A DNA stretch of 42,588 bases from Zymomonas sp. GTDB lineage: Bacteria; Pseudomonadota; Alphaproteobacteria; Sphingomonadales; Sphingomonadaceae. This document shows positions 30,076 to 38,954 of the stretch, in pieces. The translations under genes were made by a program, and so were the position numbers. The stretch covers positions 1-42,588 of the forward strand of contig JAIYAJ010000348.1 in assembly GCA_027489105.1 (NCBI GenBank), read 5' to 3'. The first letter of the stretch is position 1. The number at the start of each line of letters is the position of its first letter. A model generated the notes under the pieces. The model searched no databases. It was not told the DNA's origin and was given only the letters and a program-made list of their open reading frames with translations.

Positions 30076-30921
30076 ATGTTAATGAAAGGGATATCTCCCG
30101 CGACTGCCTCGGCTCTTCTGGAGCCTGTCTCCCCCTGCCGGCCTGCCGCGCCATGGATCGGCGGAAAGCGCAATCTTGCGAAGCGCCTGGTCGATCTGAT
30201 CGGCCGGGTACATCACGACGTCTATGCCGAAGCGTTCGTCGGCATGGGCGGCATCTTCCTTCGCCGCGAATCGCGTCCGCGTTGCGAGGTGATCAACGAC
30301 TGGTCGGAAGACGTTGCGACCTTCTTCCGGGTGCTTCAGCGGCTCTACGTGCCCTTCCTGGACATGCTTCGATTCCAGGTCACGAGCAGGGCCAATTTCG
30401 AGAAGCTTGCAACGACCGATCCGTCGACCTTGCTGGATATCGAGCGAGCCGCACGCTTCCTCTATCTCCAGCGCCTGGCCTTCGGAGGGAAGGTCAAGGC
30501 GCGCAACTTCGGGGTCACCGTCACCCAATCTGCGCGCTTCGACGTGACGAAGCTGGGCCCGGTGCTCGAAGCCATCCATGAACGGCTTGCCGGCGTCATC
30601 ATCGAGCGGCTGACGTGGCAGAGCTTTCTGCAACGCTACGATCGACCGGGGACGCTGTTCTACCTCGATCCGCCCTATTTCGGCTCGGAAGACGACTATG
30701 GCCGCGATCTCTTCAGCCGCGACCAGTTCGAGGAGATGGCCGACCAGCTGGCCAGGCTGCAGGGGCGGTTCATCCTGAGCCTCAACGACCATCCCGAGGT
30801 GCGGAAGATCTTCGCGCGCTTCTCGATCCAGCCGGTTCTGACCACCTATTCGGTGGGCACGAAGGGGCGAGATGAGAAGGTCGGGGAACTCATCATTACG
30901 AGCGCAGGAATCGACGTTTGA
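30076..30921 (+). CDS. DNA adenine methylase (Dam-like)
   Basis: The 281-residue product is a D12-class N6-adenine methyltransferase: PWIGGKRNLAKRL at residues 26-38, SAM motif AEAFVGMGGIFLRR (51-64), LYLQRLAFGGKV, and catalytic LDPPYFGSEDDYG with Asp198-Pro-Pro-Tyr201. ATG 30076 is chosen; ATG 30082 is equally possible. The gene stands alone after a strong terminator and ends in the first end repeat. Mu carries its DNA-modification gene mom in the same place by the right end. It likely protects phage DNA from restriction. Confidence 0.92.
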   Translation: MLMKGISPATASALLEPVSPCRPAAPWIGGKRNLAKRLVDLIGRVHHDVYAEAFVGMGGIFLRRESRPRCEVINDWSEDVATFFRVLQRLYVPFLDMLRFQVTSRANFEKLATTDPSTLLDIERAARFLYLQRLAFGGKVKARNFGVTVTQSARFDVTKLGPVLEAIHERLAGVIIERLTWQSFLQRYDRPGTLFYLDPPYFGSEDDYGRDLFSRDQFEEMADQLARLQGRFILSLNDHPEVRKIFARFSIQPVLTTYSVGTKGRDEKVGELIITSAGIDV

Positions 30922-31147
30922 TTCCCAGTTCGCGCACGACTTTTGATTCACAGTTCGCTGGCGCCAAATTGGCGCTGGCGAACGCCGGTCAGCCCCAGAA
31001 CATGGGCATTTCCGCGAACTGGGAAGCGCTCGATACAGAACTGGGAATCGCCGCACCGAAAATGCCCGTTTTCGGGCTTCTGAAATACGGTTTCAGGGCC
31101 TCATCAACGGCGATCGCGCGGCACGCGCCAGAAACTTCACAGTTCGC
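30920..31147. repeat. Prophage right end: five transposase-type end repeats
   Basis: The consensus TTCMCAGTTCGC occurs on the + strand at 30922, 30947 and 31136, and inverted (GAACTGGGAA core) at 31016-31025 and 31038-31047. The first two are 25 bases apart and the inverted pair 22 bases apart. The inverted pair is flanked by GGGCATTT (31004-31011) and AAATGCCC (31060-31067). An imperfect palindrome with 14-base arms lies at 30954-30982. Mu attR likewise carries three MuA sites. No gene is supported from 30922 to 31349. Confidence 0.8.
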
Positions 31148-31285
31148 CCGACAGAGCCTGCGGAGGCAGAAACGCCCGGATTTCGGCCCGATATATCCCG
31201 CAACGCCCCGCAGAATCCCGGCACCGGGGGTTAGATCATTAATGTCGGGTCACATACATTGGGTCTTCCTTTCTTCGACTCATAT

Positions 31286-31300
31286 GTTCACTGTATGTTC
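31286..31300. promoter_or_regulatory. SOS-type box GTTC-N7-GTTC
   Basis: GTTC-ACTGTAT-GTTC matches the direct-repeat LexA site of alphaproteobacteria. It lies 50 bases upstream of the S24 regulator start. It is either a LexA site or the operator of that regulator itself. Confidence 0.6.
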
Positions 31301-31319
31301 TTTCTCATTTCCTACTTGT

Positions 31320-31335
31320 CTAGGAAAAATCCTAG
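31320..31335. promoter_or_regulatory. Palindrome CTAGGA-N4-TCCTAG before the S24 regulator
   Basis: A perfect 6-bp-arm palindrome with an AAAA centre ends 14 bases before the ATG at 31350. Its position across the likely leader suggests an operator for autorepression. Confidence 0.45.
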
Positions 31336-31349
31336 GGATAGGGAGAGAC

Positions 31350-32003
31350 ATGACGGAAGACGTGCGCAGCATCCTCGACGAGTTGATCCGGGAGAGAGGT
31401 GAGGATTATTCCTCGCTGTCGCGGCTGATCGGGCGCAATCCGGCCTATATCCAGCAGTTTATCAAGCGGGGTACGCCGCGCCGCTTGTCGGAGGAGGACC
31501 GGGCGCGGATCGCAGCCTATCTGCGCGTGCCCGAAGAGCGGCTCGGCGGCAGGTCGGCATCGCCGCCTTCCAGGTCGGCAGCGGCGCATGACAATGGCTT
31601 GCGGGCCGTGCCGCGCATCGAGGTTCGTGCGTCGGCGGGGCCGGGGGGCGTGGCGGATATCGAGGAGCGGGGGCGACCGTTCGCCTTCGATCCCGCGCTG
31701 CTCAAGGAGATCGGCGCCCGGCGCACGTCACGGCTGTCGGTCATCCGCGTATCGGGCGAGTCGATGGAACCGACTCTGCGCGACCGTGACGACATTTTGG
31801 TCGACCTCAGCGCGACGACGCCCATCCCGGATGCCATTCATGTGCTCAGCCTGGACGACCTGCTGATGGTAAAACGGCTCGTTCATGATGGGGATAGCTG
31901 GATCGTCCGGAGCGACAATCCAGACTATGCGGATATAGACGATTTCGACCCGGCGGCCTTGCGGATCATTGGCCGGGTGCTGTGGTGCGGACGAAAGCTG
32001 TAG
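31350..32003 (+). CDS. S24/LexA-like transcriptional regulator (host)
   Basis: ATG 31350 has GGGAGAG upstream. The 217-residue product has an N-terminal helix-turn-helix (LSRLIGRNPAYIQQFIKRG) and a C-terminal S24 domain with Ser138 in SGESMEP and Lys175 in LLMVKRL. A possible cleavage bond lies in ASAGPGG. The protein resembles repressors that self-cleave with RecA. It is the first host gene after the prophage end, next to an SOS-type box. It could also be an old phage remnant, but its neighbours are host genes. Confidence 0.85.
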   Translation: MTEDVRSILDELIRERGEDYSSLSRLIGRNPAYIQQFIKRGTPRRLSEEDRARIAAYLRVPEERLGGRSASPPSRSAAAHDNGLRAVPRIEVRASAGPGGVADIEERGRPFAFDPALLKEIGARRTSRLSVIRVSGESMEPTLRDRDDILVDLSATTPIPDAIHVLSLDDLLMVKRLVHDGDSWIVRSDNPDYADIDDFDPAALRIIGRVLWCGRKL

Positions 32004-32027
32004 CCGCGCCCGTCTGGCGTTCGACGC

Positions 32028-32207
32028 TCAGCCGCGTCGGCGATCGTAGAAGTAGAGCGCGAGCGTGATGGCGACACCGATCGCGGTGCCGATGAGCGTG
32101 CCGGCCGAGGGCTGACCCTGCCGCGCGCCGATGACCGCCCCGGCAAGGATCGAGAAGGCGATGATCGCTCCGCCCGCGCGGGACGCTGTGCGGCTATTCT
32201 GTTCCAT
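32028..32207 (-). CDS. Small two-helix membrane protein
   Basis: A 59-residue frame on the minus strand has a polar start (EQNSRTASR), two hydrophobic helices (GAIIAFSILAGAVIGA and GTLIGTAIGVAITLALYFY) split by a GQPSAG turn, and a basic end (DRRRG). This composition and topology are those of a real small membrane protein. It is convergent with the S24 regulator and divergent from the gene at 32365. Function is unknown. Confidence 0.7.
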   Translation of the reverse strand: MEQNSRTASRAGGAIIAFSILAGAVIGARQGQPSAGTLIGTAIGVAITLALYFYDRRRG

Positions 32208-32240
32208 GGCGGACCCATGCCACGCTCCTCCCTGCGGCGC

Positions 32241-32316
32241 CAGTCATGTCCGGTACCGCGTCAGTCATGTCCCGGATGTCCCGGTGTGGGACGGGCCGTC
32301 CTGCTGCGGGACATGG
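32241..32316. promoter_or_regulatory. Cluster of CATGTCC / GGGACATG half-sites
   Basis: CAGTCATGTCC occurs twice (32241, 32262), ATGTCCCGG again at 32276, and the inverted forms GGGAC (32288) and CGGGACATG (32307). CATGTCCCG and CGGGACATG form a perfect 9-bp inverted pair. The cluster lies between two divergent small genes and looks like a multi-site operator. Confidence 0.5.
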
Positions 32317-32364
32317 TAAAGAGTCCGTCGACCATCGAAAGCCCGGAAAACCGCCAATCCTGAA

Positions 32365-32631
32365 GTGCTGGCATGGGCCTTGTGTAGTGTTTCGCAGGTG
32401 TTCACGGGGTTCGCGATCTTGGAAGAGATATTCTACATCGCCCATCGGAGCAGTATCGAGCAGGCGCAGGAATTGCTGAGCCAGTTCGGCATGCTGGCGA
32501 TCGATGAAGCGGCGGCGCGCAGCCGCCATTATCGGGAGCTCGGCAATTCGATTCGTTTCTGCGAGTGGCGCCAGATCGAGCGCTTCCTCGCCGTGCTCGC
32601 GCAGGATGTCGCGGTCGGCACGATCCACTGA
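32365..32631 (+). CDS. Small conserved-looking protein, start uncertain
   Basis: The frame from GTG 32365 gives 88 residues; GTG 32398 or a TTG at 32416 are also possible because none has a clear ribosome site. The core is polar and helical: EEIFYIAHRSSIEQAQELL, GMLAIDEAAARSRHYRELGN and EWRQIERFLAVLAQD. The codon use matches host genes. No known domain is recognised. It lies downstream of the CATGTCC cluster and upstream of tamA. Confidence 0.6.
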   Translation: MLAWALCSVSQVFTGFAILEEIFYIAHRSSIEQAQELLSQFGMLAIDEAAARSRHYRELGNSIRFCEWRQIERFLAVLAQDVAVGTIH

Positions 32632-32733
32632 CTGACGCTTTCGCGCAACGCCTCCGCTTTTGTCGGCATTGGCATGCGGGGTGAGGGCAAGTTGGCGCTG
32701 GCGACGCCGCTGGCCTCCCGCTAGGGTCGCACG

Positions 32734-34767
32734 ATGCGTTTCGACAGTATGCCGTCCGGTGCGCCCTTGCTCGTCTTCGGCGCCTTGCTGGTCCTTTCGG
32801 CCCCCAGCGAAGCGCAACAGCAATCCTCTCCGATCCCCTCTGTAGACCCGGTCGAACCGGGTGACGTCGATCCCTCGGCCGATATGGCGCCCTTGCCCGA
32901 GATGGAAGTCGACTGGCCGGATGCCACCGCCGCCGACGAGCAGGGGGGCGCGCGCCGTGATGCGGCAAGCGCATCACCAGCGGACACTGCCGTCGAATCC
33001 GATGACGAGGCGCTCGCCGATGCCCAGGCCGATCGCCGCTACGACGTCCGCATCGACGGGCTGACGGGCGAAGACGGCGTTTCCCCCGAAGCGGATGCGT
33101 CGATCCGCGCCCGCTTCAAGTCGCTGTCTGCGCTCGAAGAAGGCAAGGGCACCGGTAACACCGCCCAGATCGACCGACGGGCGCGGCAGGACGAGGCGCT
33201 GCTCGGTGAGCTTCTGAGGACCGCAGGCTATTATGACGCCAGCGTCGTCACGCGGATCGAAGGCCAGCGCGGCGAGCGTCTGTCGGTCATTCTCCGGGTG
33301 CGGGCGGGCACGATCTACACGCTGTCGACGGTCGACATGCCCGGCCTGACGGAGACCGGCGCACTGTCGGACGAGTTGCGGGAGGCCTTTACCCTGCGTC
33401 CCGGTGACCCGGCGGACTCGGACAAGATTGCCGTTGGCCTGGCGGCGCTCAAGACGAGTCTTGGCCAGCGCGGGCTGGTGTTCGCCAAGGTGGGCGAACC
33501 CAAATTGACGATCGACCACGAAGATAATCGGGCCGCCCTGTCTGTCGATGTCGATCCCGGCCGCGTCCAGCGGATCGGCCAGATACGGATCGATGGACGG
33601 CAATTGTTCAGCGCCAGACATCTAGGCCGGATCGCGCGTTTCAGGCGTGGCGATATCTATGACGCGACCAAGATGGAGGACTTCCGTCGGGCCCTGATCC
33701 AGACCAGCCTCGTATCGACAGTGTCGATCAAGCCCGTCGCCACGCCTGACCCGGAGGTGGTCGATATCATCGTCAAGCTCGACCAGGCGCCGCCGAGAAC
33801 GATCTCGGGTGCGATCGGCTATGGTACGGGCGAAGGCTATCGGGTCGAAACGAGCTGGCAGCATCGCAATCTGATCCGGCCGGAGGGGGCGGTGACCTTC
33901 CGGGGCGTGCTCGGTACGCAGGAACAGTCGCTCGGCGCAACGCTCCGCCGCAACAATTTCAAGACGCGCGACCGGGTGCTCACCGGCCAACTCGTCGTCA
34001 GCCATCTCGACCAGAATGCCTATGAGGCGCGCAGCGTGACGCTCGGCGCAGGCCTGGAGCGCCAGACCAACATCATCTGGCAGAAGAAATGGACCTGGTC
34101 CTATGGCGTCGAACTGGTCGCGTCCAAGGAAGACGATACGGTCAAGGCGACCGGCGCCCCCCGCCGCCGCCAATATCTGATCGGCGCGCTCCCCTCCAGC
34201 CTGTCCTATGACGGATCGGACGACCTCCTCAACCCGACGCGCGGTTTCCGGCTGGCGGCGCGCGTCTCGCCAGAGGCTTCGCTGCAAGGGAGCGCCTTCG
34301 GCTATTTCAAGGGCCAGCTCGACGGCAGCAGCTACATGCCGGTCAGCGACCGCATCGTTCTGGCGGGCCGCGTCCGTCTCGGTGCCATCTGGGGCGCCTC
34401 GGCCGAGCGGATCGCACCGACGCGGCGCTTCTATGCCGGCGGTGGCGGCTCGGTGCGCGGCTATGGCTATCAGAAGATCGGCCCGGTCGACATCAACGGC
34501 GACCCGGCCGGCGGCCGCAGCCTGGCCGAGTTCTCGATCGAGGCCCGCATCCGCTTCGGCGATTTCGGGGTGGTGCCCTTCTTCGACGGCGGCAATCTCT
34601 ACGCCGCGAAGCTGCCGACCTTCCGCAACCCTCGCTACGGGGCCGGTCTGGGCGTGCGCTATTACACCAGCTTCGGCCCGATCCGGGTCGATGTCGGCAC
34701 GCCGATCAACCGCCGGGCCGGGGACTCGCGCGTGGCGGTCTATGTGTCGCTCGGACAGGCCTTCTGA
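32734..34767 (+). CDS. tamA: TamA, outer-membrane beta-barrel of the TAM assembly module
   Basis: The 677-residue product has a signal peptide (about residues 1-27, ending PSEA), then an acidic low-complexity stretch. POTRA-type domains follow from about residue 105 (YDVRIDGLTGEDG, LLRTAGYYDASVV, IRIDGRQLFSARHLG). The C-terminal 16-strand barrel contains the family's VRGY motif at 574-577 (consensus VRGF) and ends in Phe (VSLGQAF), the signal for barrel insertion. It is a member of the Omp85/BamA family. With TamB it moves phospholipid and helps outer-membrane protein insertion. The stop overlaps tamB by TGATG. Confidence 0.92.
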   Translation: MRFDSMPSGAPLLVFGALLVLSAPSEAQQQSSPIPSVDPVEPGDVDPSADMAPLPEMEVDWPDATAADEQGGARRDAASASPADTAVESDDEALADAQADRRYDVRIDGLTGEDGVSPEADASIRARFKSLSALEEGKGTGNTAQIDRRARQDEALLGELLRTAGYYDASVVTRIEGQRGERLSVILRVRAGTIYTLSTVDMPGLTETGALSDELREAFTLRPGDPADSDKIAVGLAALKTSLGQRGLVFAKVGEPKLTIDHEDNRAALSVDVDPGRVQRIGQIRIDGRQLFSARHLGRIARFRRGDIYDATKMEDFRRALIQTSLVSTVSIKPVATPDPEVVDIIVKLDQAPPRTISGAIGYGTGEGYRVETSWQHRNLIRPEGAVTFRGVLGTQEQSLGATLRRNNFKTRDRVLTGQLVVSHLDQNAYEARSVTLGAGLERQTNIIWQKKWTWSYGVELVASKEDDTVKATGAPRRRQYLIGALPSSLSYDGSDDLLNPTRGFRLAARVSPEASLQGSAFGYFKGQLDGSSYMPVSDRIVLAGRVRLGAIWGASAERIAPTRRFYAGGGGSVRGYGYQKIGPVDINGDPAGGRSLAEFSIEARIRFGDFGVVPFFDGGNLYAAKLPTFRNPRYGAGLGVRYYTSFGPIRVDVGTPINRRAGDSRVAVYVSLGQAF

Positions 34768-37700
34768 TGAGCGTCGATCGCGACCTGGTCGAGGATGTCG
34801 AGGAGCGGGTACTGGCCTGGCGGCAGCGGCATCCCTTGCTGCGCGCGGTGGCTATCGTCTTGCTGGCCCTGCTGCTGTTGCTCTCAGCAGCGATCTGGAT
34901 GCTCGACAGCGCACCAGGACATCGCCTGATCGCCGATCGGGTCGGCGCGCTGCGGCCGTCCTCCGGCCTGCGCATTCATGTCGGCCGGATCGACGGCTCG
35001 ATCTGGAACCGTGCGACGATCCGCGACTTCCGCCTCTATGATGATCGCGGTCTGTTTCTCGAGGCGCCCGAACTGGCGGTCGACTGGCGGCCGGCCGCAT
35101 GGATCGCGAACAAGCTGTGGATCCGCCGCGCGACCACCGACCTGCTGATCTTGCACCGCAAGCCCGCGCTGCGGCCGTCGACGCGAAAAGGGCCCTTGCT
35201 GCCCGGCTTCGATATTCATGTCGGCAAGCTGGAGGTCAGGAAGCTCCGTCTCGAACCTCCGGTTGCCGGGCGGCTTCATCTGATGACGCTCGACGCCGGC
35301 GCCGACATCCACGCCGGGCGGGTGTTGCTGCAGCTCAATGCGCGATCCAACGCCGCCGATCGCATCGCCCTCCAGCTCGATTCACAGCCCGACCGCAATC
35401 TGTTCGACCTCGACGCGCGGATCGAGGGTCCCGCATCGGGTGTGATCGCATCGCTGACGGGATGGAAGCAGCCGGTCGACGGCGTCGTCTCGGGCAGTGG
35501 TACCTGGTCCGCCTGGCAGGGGCGTGCCACGCTCGATGCCGGCGAGACCCGCCTGATCGAACTCGCGCTTCAGGCCAAAAAGGGCCGATATGCGCTTGAG
35601 GGCTTTCTCGCGCCCAGCCGCTTTCTTAGCGGCAAGTTGCAGCGGCTCAGCGACCCGCAGATCCGGATCAAGGGCGATGCATCGATGGTCGATCGGCGCC
35701 TAAATGGACGCGCTTCGATCCGCACGCCGTCGCTGGTCTTCGATGTCCGCGGCGTCGCCGATCTCGCCGAAAATGCCTTTGACGGCGTGCGTGTGAAGGG
35801 ATCGCTGCTCCGCCCGCCGGCGCTGTTCCCCAACATGACCGGGCGCAACATCGCGCTCGACGCGCGCTTCGACGGGCCCTTCGCCACGGCGACCTACAGC
35901 TACACCCTGACCGCTGATCATGTCGCGTTCGACAATACCGGCTTCGACGTCGTTCGCGCGACCGGCAAGGGGGCCTTGTCGCCCGCGCCGGTAAAGCTTC
36001 CGGTCCGGCTGACCGCGCGGCGGGTCACCGGCATCGGCGACGTGGCGGGCGGCATCCTCGGCAATCTCTCGCTCGATGGCACGCTGCTGATCACCGCACG
36101 CAAGGTCACCGGTGACAAGCTCAAGCTGAAGTCCGACAAGCTGGCTGGCGACCTGTCCTTGCGGCTGGACCTGAAGACGGGCGCCTATGACGTCGCTCTG
36201 ACGGGCAAGCTGCTCCGCTATTTCATTCCCGGCATCGGCATTGTCGACGTCAATTCCGAGTTGACGGTGCTGCCGGGCTCGGGCGGGCGCGGTACATCTG
36301 TGACGGGTCGCGGTCGGGCATGGGTACGCCGCTTCGACAATGGCTTCCTGCGCTCGCTTGCTGGCGGGCTGCCCTTTATCGACACCCGCCTTCGGCGCGA
36401 TGCCGACGGCATATTGCATTTCGATCGCCTGCAACTGACCGCTCCGGATATCCGTATCAGTGGCACCGGTTTCCGGCGACGGGACGGCACATTCTATTTC
36501 AAAGGCAGCGGCAGCCAGTCGCGCTATGGCCCGCTGCAGCTGACGCTCGACGGCAATATCAGCAGGCCCGAGGTAGATCTGGTGCTGGCCTCGCCCGTGC
36601 CCGCGCTCGGCCTGACCGACACTATCGTTCACCTCGATCCGACGCCGCAGGGTTTCGCTTATCGGGCGGCGGGCCGTTCCTATCTGGGGCCATGGGACAG
36701 CCGGGGTGCGATAGTGATGCCCGCCGGCCAAGCCGCGACGATTGCGGTGGCGGCAGTGTCGGTGAGCGGTGCCGAGGGCAGCGGATCGATCCGATCGGAC
36801 CCGCAGGGCTTCACCGGCCGGGTCGATCTCGCCGGCGGGACGGTGACCGGACCGCTGACCTTCTCGGTCGAAGGCGGGCTCCAGAAGATCGAAGGCCATC
36901 TGCGCGCCCGGAGGGCCAGTTTAGCGGCTGCCGTTCCTTTCACGGTCAACCGCGGCCGGATTGACGGAACCGTCCTGCTCGATCCGGCGGGCGCGCGGAT
37001 CGACGCGACGGCGGCCTTGTTCGGGTCGACGATCCGGGGCGTGACGATCGGCCGCACCCGCGCCACGCTGACGACACGGGGCGGAAGCGGCACGATCGAC
37101 GCCACCATCGCCGGTTCGCGCGGGCGTGGTTTCGAGCTGACGACGAAGCTGGGCTTCGCCCCCGACCGCCTGTCGCTGGCGGCCGAGGGGGTGATCGACC
37201 GCAAGGCGGTCAAGCTGGACGAGACTGCGGTGCTGCGCCGCGACGGCGACGCCTGGCGGCTCGATCCGGTGGCGCTCAGCTTCGCCAATGGCCGCGCGAC
37301 GCTGGCCGGGCGATTCGGCGGAACGGCGAACGAGGTCCATGCTGTCGTCCAGTCGATGCCGCTGTCGCTGCTAGACATGTTCTATCCTCAGCTCGGCCTG
37401 TCGGGCGTCGCCACCGGCGATGTCGACTATCGGCTGCAGCGCGGAGCCCGCATACCGACCGGACGTGCCAGGCTGACGATCAAGGGACTGTCGCGATCTG
37501 GGCTGGTCCTGACGTCCCGCCCGGCCGATGTCGGTCTCGCTGCCGTTCTGACGGAGAATGTTGCGGCCGCCCGCGCCGTGGTCTCGAGCGGCGGCAAGGT
37601 GATCGGTCGGGCGCAGGCGCGCATCACCAATATCCCGCCTGCGGGCGCGCTCGACGACCGCCTGCTCGCAGGCAAGATCTTCGCTCAGCTCCGCTATGGT

Positions 37701-38954
37701 GGCCCGGCGGATATGCTGTGGCGCCTGTTCGGGGTCGAGACGATCGACCTGTCGGGCCCGATCGCGATCGGCGCGGACATCAGCGGAACAGGCGCCAATC
37801 CGGTCATTCGCGGAACATTGCGATCGACCCAGGCGCGGCTCGAAAGCGCGGTTTCGGGTACGGTCATAACCAGCATCGCCGCCAGTGGCCGCTTCGATGG
37901 CTCGACCCTGCTGATCGACTCGCTGAAGGGCCGTACGCGCGGAGACGGTACCATATCGGGCAAGGCCCGCTTCGACCTGTCCGCCGAAGCCGGACTGGGC
38001 ATGGATGTCGCGATCGACGCCAACGACGCCCAACTGATCAACCGCGACGATATCGGCGCCACGGTGACGGGGCCGGTCCGCTTCGTCTCCAACGGCAATG
38101 GCGGGACCATCTCGGGCGACGTTCGGCTGGTGAAGGGGCGCTTCCAGCTCGGCCGGGCGGCAACGGTCGCGACGATTCCGCAATTCGCGACGATCGAGCT
38201 CAACCGGCCCGACGACGAGAATGAGGTCCGCCGCCGAGCCCCCTGGAAGCTCGACATCAAGATGGTCGCGCGCAACCAGCTGACCGTGTCGGGCCTCGGC
38301 CTGGACAGCGAGTGGCGCGGGCAACTCGATCTGGGCGGCACGATCGAGAACCCCTCGATCCGCGGCCGGATGGATCTGGTTCGGGGCGGCTATGAATTTG
38401 CCGGCCGTCGCTTCGATCTTGATCGGGGCGCGATCCGCTTCCTGGGAGAGACGCCACCCGATCCGCTGCTCGACATCACCGCCAAAGCCAATCTCAATGG
38501 CGTCAGCGCGACGATCGGCGTCGCCGGGACCGGACAGAAGCCTGAGATCAGCTTCACCAGCATTCCGGCGCTGCCCGAGGACGAGCTGCTGTCGAGGCTG
38601 CTGTTCGGCACCTCGATCACCAATTTGTCGGCACCCGAGGCACTGCAGCTTGCCGCCGCCGTCGGCTCGCTGCGCGGCAATGGCGGCGGGCTGAATCCGA
38701 TCAATGTCGTGCGCAAGGCGGCGGGCCTCGATCGGCTGCGCATCCTGCCGGCCGATCCGACGATCGGCATCGGCACCTCGATTGCAGCCGGCAAATATAT
38801 CGGCCGACGCACCTTCGTCGAAGTGATCAGCGACGGGCAGGGCTATTCGGCGACGCGGATCGAGTTCCAGCTGACTCGCTGGCTGTCGCTGCTGTCGAGC
38901 ATCTCGACCATCGGTCGCCAGAGCGCGAGCGTCCGGGTCTCCAAGGATTATTGA
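34767..38954 (+). CDS. tamB: TamB, inner-membrane-anchored periplasmic bridge protein
   Basis: The 1395-residue product has an N-terminal membrane anchor (VAIVLLALLLLLSAAIWML, about residues 29-47), a long beta-rich body of repeated short strands that forms a hydrophobic groove, and a C-terminal DUF490 domain with RGRMDLVRGGYEFAGR, ATIGVAGTGQKPEISF, LPEDELLSRLLFG and a final RVSKDY. The body spans the periplasm and links to TamA. The start overlaps the tamA stop, so the two are co-translated. Length is typical for the family (1200-1500). Confidence 0.93.
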   Translation: MSVDRDLVEDVEERVLAWRQRHPLLRAVAIVLLALLLLLSAAIWMLDSAPGHRLIADRVGALRPSSGLRIHVGRIDGSIWNRATIRDFRLYDDRGLFLEAPELAVDWRPAAWIANKLWIRRATTDLLILHRKPALRPSTRKGPLLPGFDIHVGKLEVRKLRLEPPVAGRLHLMTLDAGADIHAGRVLLQLNARSNAADRIALQLDSQPDRNLFDLDARIEGPASGVIASLTGWKQPVDGVVSGSGTWSAWQGRATLDAGETRLIELALQAKKGRYALEGFLAPSRFLSGKLQRLSDPQIRIKGDASMVDRRLNGRASIRTPSLVFDVRGVADLAENAFDGVRVKGSLLRPPALFPNMTGRNIALDARFDGPFATATYSYTLTADHVAFDNTGFDVVRATGKGALSPAPVKLPVRLTARRVTGIGDVAGGILGNLSLDGTLLITARKVTGDKLKLKSDKLAGDLSLRLDLKTGAYDVALTGKLLRYFIPGIGIVDVNSELTVLPGSGGRGTSVTGRGRAWVRRFDNGFLRSLAGGLPFIDTRLRRDADGILHFDRLQLTAPDIRISGTGFRRRDGTFYFKGSGSQSRYGPLQLTLDGNISRPEVDLVLASPVPALGLTDTIVHLDPTPQGFAYRAAGRSYLGPWDSRGAIVMPAGQAATIAVAAVSVSGAEGSGSIRSDPQGFTGRVDLAGGTVTGPLTFSVEGGLQKIEGHLRARRASLAAAVPFTVNRGRIDGTVLLDPAGARIDATAALFGSTIRGVTIGRTRATLTTRGGSGTIDATIAGSRGRGFELTTKLGFAPDRLSLAAEGVIDRKAVKLDETAVLRRDGDAWRLDPVALSFANGRATLAGRFGGTANEVHAVVQSMPLSLLDMFYPQLGLSGVATGDVDYRLQRGARIPTGRARLTIKGLSRSGLVLTSRPADVGLAAVLTENVAAARAVVSSGGKVIGRAQARITNIPPAGALDDRLLAGKIFAQLRYGGPADMLWRLFGVETIDLSGPIAIGADISGTGANPVIRGTLRSTQARLESAVSGTVITSIAASGRFDGSTLLIDSLKGRTRGDGTISGKARFDLSAEAGLGMDVAIDANDAQLINRDDIGATVTGPVRFVSNGNGGTISGDVRLVKGRFQLGRAATVATIPQFATIELNRPDDENEVRRRAPWKLDIKMVARNQLTVSGLGLDSEWRGQLDLGGTIENPSIRGRMDLVRGGYEFAGRRFDLDRGAIRFLGETPPDPLLDITAKANLNGVSATIGVAGTGQKPEISFTSIPALPEDELLSRLLFGTSITNLSAPEALQLAAAVGSLRGNGGGLNPINVVRKAAGLDRLRILPADPTIGIGTSIAAGKYIGRRTFVEVISDGQGYSATRIEFQLTRWLSLLSSISTIGRQSASVRVSKDY

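Larger units (their letters stand above)
1..31147. mobile_element. Mu-like transposable prophage with siphovirus-type tail (left end outside window)
   Basis: The element is recognised by a DDE MuA-type transposase, a MuB-type ATPase, Ner, Gam, GemA and Mor homologues, Mu gp25/26/27-like proteins, terminase, a DUF935 portal, MuF, a protease/scaffold, capsid, and a tail tube-chaperone-tape measure block. The tail block suggests a non-contractile tail like those of D3112 and B3. The right end is placed just past the last of five transposase-type repeats (30920-31147); the exact terminal CA cannot be fixed without the left end and its target duplication. The left end is not in the window. Gene order differs from Mu: the capsid/tail block is inverted and lies on the far side of the repressor. 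Confidence 0.9.

Noticed and set aside
32734..38954. Several frames over 200 codons opposite or inside tamA and tamB
   Set aside because: All are Arg/Ala/Pro-rich shadows of the two real genes, without ribosome sites or domains.
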